Source: Oscillospiraceae bacterium
GTDB taxonomy: Bacteria > Bacillota > Clostridia > Oscillospirales > Acutalibacteraceae
Direction: 5' to 3'
NCBI GenBank assembly: GCA_902796295.1
Contig: CADBOL010000058.1
Span: 1 to 5,153 of the forward strand
Length of the DNA stretch: 5,153 bases
In this document: positions 1 through 4,824 of the stretch, in pieces
How positions within the stretch are numbered: position 1 is the stretch's first letter
Layout: each line of letters begins with the position of its first letter
Position numbers and translations under genes: made by a program
Notes under the pieces: model-generated
Told to the model about the DNA's origin: nothing
Database searches by the model: none
The model's input: only the letters and a program-made list of their open reading frames with translations

Positions 1-534
1 ATCTTCGCCGTCTTCATCCTCTCCCTCTGCGGGAGCGGGCAGATATTTGAGCACCTCGTCGAGCATATCGCCCGTGCCGTGGCCGTGGACCGATGACACG
101 GCAATCGGATCGCCGAGACCGAGATTGTAAAACTCATAAAAATCCGCTGGGAGCTCGCCGACGGAATCGCATTTGTTGACAACGAGAATTATCGGCTTGT
201 TGCTCTTGCGGAGCATTGCGGCAACCTCCATATCGGTGGCAACCACTCCGGTGCGTATATCCGTTACAAAGATAATGACCTCGGCGGAGTCTATGGCGAG
301 CTGAGCCTGTCTCTGCATCTGCTTTAAGATTATATCTTCGCTCGCGGGCTCTATGCCGCCCGTGTCAATGAGCATGAATTTTCTGCCGAGCCACTCGCAC
401 TCGCCGAAAATGCGGTCTCTCGTCACTCCCGGGGTATCGTCAACTATGGCGATTCTCTGCCCGGTCAGTTTATTGAATAATGTGGATTTGCCGACATTCG
501 GTCTGCCGACAATCGCCACTGTGTTTCCTGCCAT
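1..534 (-). CDS. der: Ribosome-assembly GTPase Der (EngA), N-terminal part; runs off left edge
   Basis: Der is a GTPase with two tandem G domains that acts in late assembly of the 50S ribosomal subunit and is essential in most bacteria. Only the first 178 codons are in view, out of about 440 in the family, and they cover the first G domain. Visible motifs are the P-loop GRPNVGKS (residues 10-17), the switch I threonine in GVTRD (36-40), DTGG (57-60), NKCD (120-123) and a G5-like SSVHG (147-151). The last residues in view, EGEDEDGED, are the acidic stretch expected between the two G domains. The ATG start is preceded by AAGGAG with a 5-base spacer, and the protein begins [17 protein letters not shown], as is usual for the family. 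It lies 23 bases downstream of the DUF512 gene on the same strand and is probably co-transcribed with it. The identification is secure; the second G domain and KH-like domain should lie beyond the left edge. Confidence 0.97.
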   Translation of the reverse strand, partial: MAGNTVAIVGRPNVGKSTLFNKLTGQRIAIVDDTPGVTRDRIFGECEWLGRKFMLIDTGGIEPASEDIILKQMQRQAQLAIDSAEVIIFVTDIRTGVVATDMEVAAMLRKSNKPIILVVNKCDSVGELPADFYEFYNLGLGDPIAVSSVHGHGTGDMLDEVLKYLPAPAEGEDEDGED

Positions 535-539
535 AATAT

Positions 540-545
540 CTCCTT
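540..545 (-). promoter_or_regulatory. Shine-Dalgarno site of der
   Basis: Read on the minus strand this is AAGGAG, a near-perfect anti-16S match, 5 bases before the der ATG at 534. It fixes the start and shows that der has its own ribosome binding site within the short gap after the DUF512 stop codon. Confidence 0.85.
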
Positions 546-557
546 ACATTTTTGTTG

Positions 558-1865
558 TCAGTCTGTGAGCCACGCTTCAAGCAGCTCTCCCCCGGAGGGC
601 CCGTTTTGCATGACCTTGACTCCTCCGAGCTTTTCCGAAAGCTCATCAACCGTCATATTGTCGAGGAACATATCGCCCTCGCTTCTCAGACAGTTCGGAG
701 GAATAATCAGCTTTTCGCCGACGGTCTTCCCCTCAAGCGCCGAAACTATATCGGCCCCGGTGATAAGGCCCGATACCGTGATGCTCTCGCCGAAAAGCTT
801 ATTCGTGACGGCATACACGTGTATTTTAAGCCCCTCTATTTTTTTCTGAGCCTCAAGCGCCAGTTCGCTGATAAGCGGATAGGCCGCCGTGCCGGTCACG
901 GCTGAAACCTCACGGCTGAGCGAGGTGACCGTGCACTCATCAAGCGCCTGCATGAATTCCTCTCTGAGCAGAGTCCACATGCCGACTCCGTTTTCGAGCT
1001 GAGGAAAATCGTTATAATAATCCGGGCCGGGCATTTCTCTCTCTGCGTAGAGATAAAACTCATCCGCCGCGTAAGCGGCTGCTCTGCCGCCCGCCGATAC
1101 GTTTTCGCTATTGATGCGGTCAATCGTGTCTATCACCCTGCCCGCGCTCTCTTTATCATAAGTATTGAGAGGGCAGAGACTATCTCTGTGCTTTGTGATG
1201 CCGACCGGAACGCACGCGATGCTCTTTATGTTTTCGCCGAGTTTAAAAAGCTCACGCAGTGAAAACTCAAGCTCGGCGCCGTCATTGATACCGGGGCAGA
1301 GAACAAGCTGGGCGTTGACATCGATACCGTTTGAGGTGAATCTCTCAATATACTTGAGACTCTCGCCCGCGCGGGGATTTTTCATCATCTTCACTCTCAG
1401 CTCCGGATTCATGGTGTGGACCGAGATATTCACGGGGCTTATATGCATTCTGATGATCCTGTCAACCTCGGCGTCATCGAGATTGGTGAGCGTTACGTAA
1501 TTACCGAAAAGAAATGAGAGACGCGAATCGTCATCCTTGAAATAGAGGCTGTCGCGCAGCCCTTCGGGAAGCTGATCGATAAAGCAGAATATGCATTTAT
1601 TCTTGCACGAATGCTGTTTATCCATGAGATAGGTCTCAAACTCAAGGCCGATATCTTCGGATTCTTCCTTTTTGATTCTGACTTTTTTCTCTTTTCCTCC
1701 GGGTTTCATAATAAGGAGATTCAGCTTTTTTTCGGAGAGGTAAAAGCGGTAATCAAGCACATCGTTTATCTCATTCCCGTTGATCGAGGCGAGGGTGTCT
1801 CCCGGGCAGATTCCCTTTTTGGCGGCAAGGCTGCCGTTTTCAACATTCTTAATTTTTACCGGCAC
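558..1865 (-). CDS. DUF512 protein: PDZ-like domain + radical-SAM core + DUF512 domain
   Basis: This is a 435-residue protein of the DUF512 family, a radical-SAM Fe-S family common in Clostridia and cyanobacteria with no assigned reaction that I know of. Seen in the sequence: an N-terminal PDZ-like segment (about residues 1-65, with GSLAAKKGICPGDTLASING), then the radical-SAM cluster motif CxxxCxxC as CKNKCIFC (C87, C91, C94) followed by FIDQLP. A TIM-barrel-like core includes the segments GNYVTLTN and NISVHTMNPELR, and the C-terminal DUF512 region ends in GGELLEAWLTD. An AdoMet-bound [4Fe-4S] cluster is inferred from the motif. I chose the GTG at 1865 because the PDZ domain starts there, AAGGG lies 10 bases upstream, and homologues begin in this way. 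The frame stays open up to a TTG at 1964, but that extension covers AT-rich promoter-like DNA and lacks a ribosome binding site. The gene precedes der, a neighbourhood seen in other Clostridia, which hints at a role related to translation or ribosomes. Family call firm; function unknown. Confidence 0.9.
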   Translation of the reverse strand: MPVKIKNVENGSLAAKKGICPGDTLASINGNEINDVLDYRFYLSEKKLNLLIMKPGGKEKKVRIKKEESEDIGLEFETYLMDKQHSCKNKCIFCFIDQLPEGLRDSLYFKDDDSRLSFLFGNYVTLTNLDDAEVDRIIRMHISPVNISVHTMNPELRVKMMKNPRAGESLKYIERFTSNGIDVNAQLVLCPGINDGAELEFSLRELFKLGENIKSIACVPVGITKHRDSLCPLNTYDKESAGRVIDTIDRINSENVSAGGRAAAYAADEFYLYAEREMPGPDYYNDFPQLENGVGMWTLLREEFMQALDECTVTSLSREVSAVTGTAAYPLISELALEAQKKIEGLKIHVYAVTNKLFGESITVSGLITGADIVSALEGKTVGEKLIIPPNCLRSEGDMFLDNMTVDELSEKLGGVKVMQNGPSGGELLEAWLTD

Positions 1866-1875
1866 CCTCTCACCG

Positions 1876-1880
1876 CCCTT
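1876..1880 (-). promoter_or_regulatory. Probable Shine-Dalgarno site deciding the GTG start of the DUF512 gene
   Basis: On the minus strand the stretch before the GTG at 1865 reads AAGGGCGGTGAGAG. The AAGGG core lies 10 bases upstream of the start, and the whole stretch resembles an AAGGxGGTG site. No comparable purine run precedes the more distal in-frame TTG at 1964, so this site favours the shorter protein. Confidence 0.55.
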
Positions 1881-1941
1881 CAGCCGGGATATCAATAATC
1901 GAGTCAAAGAAAAGCATAATACCCTTATTATAATATTTGAC

Positions 1942-1971
1942 AGTATATCATAATACGCGCGCAAAATACAA
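1942..1971 (-). promoter_or_regulatory. Alternative leftward promoter for the DUF512-der pair
   Basis: On the minus strand there is TTGTAT (1966-1971), an 18-base spacer and TATACT (1942-1947). A TG one base before the -10 box makes an extended -10 (TGATATACT). Transcription would begin near 1935, about 70 bases before the GTG. The -35 box is poor, so this is the less certain of the two leftward candidates, although the extended -10 is good. If used, it lies inside the in-frame upstream extension and would exclude the TTG start. Confidence 0.4.
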
Positions 1972-1991
1972 TATTTTTTTAAATTATTATT

Positions 1992-2020
1992 ATTTTATTC
2001 ACAAATAATTCACTTGACAA
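1992..2020 (-). promoter_or_regulatory. Leftward sigma-A-like promoter for the DUF512-der pair
   Basis: On the minus strand TTGTCA (2015-2020) is followed by a 17-base spacer and TAAAAT (1992-1997), a good vegetative promoter match. Transcription would start near 1985, giving a leader of about 120 bases before the GTG at 1865. Its -35 box overlaps that of the rightward promoter by five bases. The region is very AT-rich, so chance matches are possible. Confidence 0.5.
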
Positions 2021-2043
2021 TAATATACTCTCAATGAGATAAT
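2014..2043 (+). promoter_or_regulatory. Rightward sigma-A-like promoter for the rsmD-coaD operon
   Basis: A perfect TTGACA (2014-2019) is followed 18 bases later by GATAAT (2038-2043), with TG at 2035-2036 giving an extended -10 arrangement. A start of transcription near 2050 would leave a leader of about 40 bases before the rsmD ATG at 2093. It is the only strong rightward promoter seen upstream of the operon. Confidence 0.65.
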
Positions 2044-2092
2044 ATTATGAGATTTTTTGCGGTATCATTGACATGAAAGAGAGATGAAAAGT

Positions 2093-2629
2093 ATGCGTGT
2101 TATAACCGGCTCCGCAAGAGGAATGTCGCTCAGGACTCTTGAGGGCGAAACGACACGGCCGACATCCGAAAAGGTCAAAGAAGCCGTTTTCAGCGCGATT
2201 CAGTTTGAGATAGAGGGCGCGCGCGTGCTCGATCTGTTTGCCGGCTCCGGCCAGCTCGGCATAGAGTCTCTCAGCAGAGGAGCAAAGAGCGCCGTATTTG
2301 TCGATTCAGATAAAAACGCAGTCAAAATCATTCAGGCAAACATCGAAAAAACCGGTTTCGGCGATAAATCAGAGGTCTTCGCAAAGGATTACTCCGCATT
2401 CCTCAATATGAATGTAAGGAAATTCGATATAGTTTTTCTCGACCCGCCCTACGCCGCCGGCTTTATGGAAAAGGCGCTTGACAGAGTTTCGGATTTCGTT
2501 GACGACAAAGGGATTGTAATATGCGAGCACTCCTGCAGGGAAACGCTCCCCGATGCGGCGGGAGCTCTCGCGAAATACAGGGAATACAAATACGGCAAAA
2601 CAGCCGTCACAATTTACCGAAAGGATTGA
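2093..2629 (+). CDS. rsmD: 16S rRNA (guanine(966)-N2)-methyltransferase RsmD
   Basis: RsmD uses S-adenosylmethionine to methylate N2 of G966 in 16S rRNA (E. coli numbering) on an assembling 30S particle. The 178-residue product has the expected family length and order: N-terminal MRVITGSARG, the RPTSEKVKEAVF segment (residues 22-33), AdoMet-binding motif I DLFAGSGQLGIE (47-58), the acidic VDSD loop (70-73) and the catalytic motif FLDPPY (115-120), a variant of N/DPPY. Two ATGs are possible. I prefer 2093 because the family starts MRVI and the AGAGAG at 2078-2083 then has a 9-base spacer; the ATG at 2084 would abut that purine run and add only MKS. It is the first gene of the rightward operon and ends 4 bases before coaD, a pairing widely conserved in Firmicutes. 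The identification is secure. Confidence 0.95.
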   Translation: MRVITGSARGMSLRTLEGETTRPTSEKVKEAVFSAIQFEIEGARVLDLFAGSGQLGIESLSRGAKSAVFVDSDKNAVKIIQANIEKTGFGDKSEVFAKDYSAFLNMNVRKFDIVFLDPPYAAGFMEKALDRVSDFVDDKGIVICEHSCRETLPDAAGALAKYREYKYGKTAVTIYRKD

Positions 2630-2633
2630 TAAA

Positions 2634-3134
2634 ATGAAAATTGCCGTTTGCCCGGGCTCTTTTGACCCCATCACCAACGGTCATCTTGATATAATCAGCA
2701 GGGCGTGCAAGCTCTTTGACAAGGTCATTATTGTCGTAATGGTAAATTATCATAAGCCCAACAGTTACTTTACCGCATCCGAGAGAGTGGAGCTCATACG
2801 CCGCTCGATACCCCCGGAAATCGATAACTGCGAGATTGATATGTACGGCGGCCTGCTCGCGGAATACTGTGAAAAAAAAGGCGCCTGCGCTGTTGTGAAG
2901 GGCCTTCGAGCCGTTTCGGATTTTGAGTATGAATTCCAGCAGGCGCTCACAAACAAACACCTCAATCCCGAGCTCGAAACCGTATTCATGACAACGGATC
3001 AGAATAACATGTTCCTGTCATCGAGCCTTGTCAAACAGCTTTGCGAATTCGGCGCGGATATAAGCGGATTCGTTCCCGCTCCCGTGTGCGAAGACATAAT
3101 AAAGAGAATCAAAGAAAGGGGTATGTATCAATGA
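2634..3134 (+). CDS. coaD: Phosphopantetheine adenylyltransferase CoaD (PPAT)
   Basis: CoaD transfers AMP from ATP to 4'-phosphopantetheine, giving dephospho-CoA and pyrophosphate, the penultimate step of coenzyme A synthesis in the cytosol. The product has 166 residues, normal for bacterial PPAT. It carries the nucleotidyltransferase signature GSFDPITNGH (residues 8-17, with TNGH as the T/HxGH motif), K41 in the YHKP loop, KGLRAVSDFEYE (89-100, with R92) and FLSSSLVKQ (127-135), which matches the conserved SSSLVKE nucleotide-binding segment. The ATG at 2634 is chosen because MKIAVCPGSFDP is the standard N-terminus and AAAGGA (2620-2625) precedes it by 8 bases. The frame is open upstream, but that part lies over rsmD. 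It starts 4 bases after rsmD, and its stop overlaps the next start as ATGA, so translation is probably coupled. No missing residues were seen. Confidence 0.96.
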   Translation: MKIAVCPGSFDPITNGHLDIISRACKLFDKVIIVVMVNYHKPNSYFTASERVELIRRSIPPEIDNCEIDMYGGLLAEYCEKKGACAVVKGLRAVSDFEYEFQQALTNKHLNPELETVFMTTDQNNMFLSSSLVKQLCEFGADISGFVPAPVCEDIIKRIKERGMYQ

Positions 3135-3913
3135 ATACCGACCAGCTTTTAAACCAGATAGAAGATATTTTAGACGGAGGTGCCAAGACGCTCAGAGGCG
3201 GCAAAATAGCCGTTGACGCCGAATCCGTGAGAAACACGATAGACGAAATCAGAGCGGGCCTTCCCAAAGAAATCGCACAGGCGAAAATAATAGTCGCCGA
3301 CAGAAACAACATCCTCGCCAAAGCAAAGCAGGAATCGGTGAATGTAGTCACCGCCGCCCAGGAAAAATCAAGGGCTCTCGTCTCCGCTGCGGAGGAAAAA
3401 GTACGCAATCTCGTGCTCAAGACCGAGGATTACTGCAAGGGCAAGGTAACCGAGGCGGATAACGAGGCCAAAAAGATAGTTGACGACGCGAGCGCCGAGG
3501 GAAACGAAATCAAATCACAGGCGATGGTTGAGGCGGCAAAAGCCGTTGACACAAGCACGATAGTGGTTGAATCGCAAAAGAAAGCCGATGAAATCACAGC
3601 CGACGCCGAGACTATGGCGCAGAGCATAATCGAAGACGCCAAAGCGAAGGCGGACGCGATAATCAAGACGGCAATCGAGCAGAGCGAGCTCACCGAAAGC
3701 CACGCGAAAGAGAAGGCCGAGGAGATAGTCGAAAAGGCAAACAAATGGTCTGCCGAAATCCGTCAGGGCGCCGCCGATTTTGCGGAGAAGCTCATGAGCG
3801 ACGCCGACAAAGCGATTTCATCTAGCCTTGCGCAGGTGCGCGCCGTGCACACAAATCTCAGAAAAGTTACGGGAAAAGTAGGTGACGACGAGGTTTCCTC
3901 AGTCGGCGAATAA
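3131..3913 (+). CDS. Coiled-coil protein of unknown function, DivIVA/ATPase-subunit-like
   Basis: This is a 260-residue, highly charged protein rich in Ala, Glu, Lys and Asp. After a short head (MNTDQLLNQIEDILDGGAK) and a segment around residues 30-50 (VRNTIDEIRAGLPKEIAQAK), almost the whole chain from about 45 to 235 reads as continuous amphipathic helix. It contains recurrent 11-residue-like units such as KADEITADAETMAQ and AKAKADAIIKTA. No signal peptide, membrane segment or catalytic motif is visible. Such proteins are often labelled ATPase or V-type ATPase subunit H by low-complexity similarity; no P-loop is present, so I do not accept that name. A cytosolic DivIVA/SepIVA-like scaffold is a reasonable guess, since coiled-coil genes near coaD are common in Firmicutes. 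The start at 3131 overlaps the coaD stop (ATGA) and has AAAGGGG at 3115-3121 with a 9-base spacer. Longer in-frame readings would run back into coaD. A real gene; function unknown. Confidence 0.85.
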   Translation: MNTDQLLNQIEDILDGGAKTLRGGKIAVDAESVRNTIDEIRAGLPKEIAQAKIIVADRNNILAKAKQESVNVVTAAQEKSRALVSAAEEKVRNLVLKTEDYCKGKVTEADNEAKKIVDDASAEGNEIKSQAMVEAAKAVDTSTIVVESQKKADEITADAETMAQSIIEDAKAKADAIIKTAIEQSELTESHAKEKAEEIVEKANKWSAEIRQGAADFAEKLMSDADKAISSSLAQVRAVHTNLRKVTGKVGDDEVSSVGE

Positions 3914-3915
3914 TA

Positions 3916-4701
3916 ATGGATAAATCGATTTTTGCAAAAACAAAATATTTCATAATCGATATGGACGGCACCTTTTATCTCAGCGGAAACATAATCGAGG
4001 GATCAAAGGATTTCATATCAAAGCTCCGCGAGACCGGCAGGGATTTCTATTTTTTCACAAATAATTCCTCAAACAATGTTGAGGTCTGCCGCGAAAAGCT
4101 CGCGAAAATGGGATTCCCCGTTGATGAAGACAAAGTCATTGTTTCCTCTCACGTTGCCGGCTCATATCTTAACAAAAACTACCCGGGCAAAAGAGTGTAT
4201 CTGCTCGGAAACGAGCGCCTCACGGGCGATATGATCAGATACGGAATCAACCTTGTCGATGACGATCCCGATATCGTACTGCTCGGATTTGACACCACGC
4301 TCACCTATGAAAAAATAAGAAAAGCGGCGAATTATCTCGCCGCCGGAGTTACTTATATCGCCACTCATCCCGATGTCAACTGCCCTATGGCAGACGGGTT
4401 TATGCCCGACACCGGGTCGATGATTGAGATGTTTGCCGCCTCCACGGGCAGAAGGCCGCTCGTGCTCGGAAAGCCGATGAAAGCAACGGTTGACTACATA
4501 ACCGGCCTGCTCGGGTGCGATAAAAGCGAGCTCGCCTTTGTAGGCGACAGGCTCGCGACGGATATCGCGATAGGCATGAATCACGGCATCCCCTGCGCGC
4601 TGGTTTACAGCGGGGTCACAACCCGTGAAATGTATGCGGAATCCGAAATCCGCGCAAGCGTTGACGTTGACAACCTCAAAGCCCTGGCGGAGTATCTGTG
4701 A
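3916..4701 (+). CDS. HAD superfamily class IIA phosphatase (NagD/AraL-like)
   Basis: This 261-residue cytosolic hydrolase is predicted to remove phosphate from a small phosphorylated metabolite. The four HAD motifs are present: motif I DMDGT (nucleophile D15, acid D17), motif II FFTNNSS (T48), motif III lysine K186 in LGKPMK, and motif IV GDRLATD (D211, D216). The cap between motifs II and III contains ATHPDVNCPMADGFMPDTGSM (residues 149-169, split here by description only), the hallmark of the C2A cap of the NagD, pyridoxal-phosphatase and p-nitrophenylphosphatase family. Known relatives act on sugar phosphates, glycerol phosphate, nucleotides or PLP, and the substrate here cannot be read. 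The start follows the previous stop by 2 bases and lacks a good Shine-Dalgarno site (only a weak GGCGA at 3905-3909), so translation probably depends on coupling to the coiled-coil gene. It is the last gene of the operon, 28 bases before a terminator. Family call firm; gene symbol withheld. Confidence 0.92.
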   Translation: MDKSIFAKTKYFIIDMDGTFYLSGNIIEGSKDFISKLRETGRDFYFFTNNSSNNVEVCREKLAKMGFPVDEDKVIVSSHVAGSYLNKNYPGKRVYLLGNERLTGDMIRYGINLVDDDPDIVLLGFDTTLTYEKIRKAANYLAAGVTYIATHPDVNCPMADGFMPDTGSMIEMFAASTGRRPLVLGKPMKATVDYITGLLGCDKSELAFVGDRLATDIAIGMNHGIPCALVYSGVTTREMYAESEIRASVDVDNLKALAEYL

Positions 4702-4729
4702 AGCGAATATCCAGGCGAAAAGCAACAGC

Positions 4730-4757
4730 AAAGAGCTCTCATTACGAGAGCTCTTTT
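4730..4757 (+). terminator. Intrinsic terminator of the rsmD-coaD operon
   Basis: A perfect 11-bp inverted repeat (AAAGAGCTCTC at 4730-4740, GAGAGCTCTTT at 4746-4756) with a 5-base loop ATTAC is followed by a T-rich tail (TTTT, then CATTT). It lies 28 bases after the HAD gene stop and closes the rightward operon. On the minus strand the same hairpin has a weaker T tail (CTCTTTGC), so it could act in both directions but probably less well for leftward transcripts from the array. Confidence 0.88.
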
Positions 4758-4789
4758 CATTTGGGGGTGGGGGGTGAGATAAACCCTGC
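4758..4789. other. G-rich spacer between terminator and CRISPR array
   Basis: This short stretch contains two G runs (5 and 6 G separated by one T, 4763-4774) and no gene. It separates the operon terminator from the first CRISPR repeat. I see no recognisable site in it. Confidence 0.5.
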
Positions 4790-4824
4790 GTTTGAAACCT
4801 TATGGATTTGCACTGCTCTCAAAC
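4790..4824 (-). repeat. Degenerate terminal CRISPR repeat (leader-distal end)
   Basis: This 35-bp copy lacks one base of the C run and carries four substitutions in the half nearest the operon, while its right 14 bases (CACTGCTCTCAAAC) match the consensus exactly. It is followed by a full 30-bp spacer, so it belongs to the array. Decay of the last repeat is usual at the end farthest from the leader, because new units are added at the leader. Confidence 0.85.

Noticed and set aside
1052..1063. A 12-base exact match (GATAAAACTCAT) between spacer 1 (4827-4838) and the DUF512 gene, suggesting self-targeting.
   Set aside because: Only 12 of 30 bases match and the flanks differ at once. Among five spacers and both strands of 5 kb, one such match has roughly a few percent chance by accident; it is too short for a functional target.
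2073..2087. Four-codon upstream reading frame (ATG AAA GAG AGA TGA) in the rsmD leader, as a regulatory leader peptide.
   Set aside because: It has no ribosome binding site of its own and no meaningful codon pattern; it arises from the purine-rich Shine-Dalgarno region.
3430..3744. Long open frames on the minus strand across the coiled-coil gene, rich in Ser, Ala, Phe and Ile.
   Set aside because: They are the antisense reading of a GC-biased Ala/Glu/Lys-rich gene, with no ribosome binding sites or recognisable domains.
4162..4731. A 189-codon minus-strand open frame across the HAD gene.
   Set aside because: It is the antisense shadow of a gene with all HAD motifs, its product has no recognisable family, and its start would lie inside the operon terminator.
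4763..4774. G-rich tract as a G-quadruplex control element.
   Set aside because: It has only two G runs split by one T; a stable four-run quadruplex is not supported, and no gene lies directly downstream.
4790..4824. The degenerate repeat as a tracrRNA anti-repeat.
   Set aside because: It is in exact register with the array (30 bases to the next repeat) and is followed by ordinary spacer DNA, without nexus-like hairpins or a terminator. A decayed terminal repeat explains it better.
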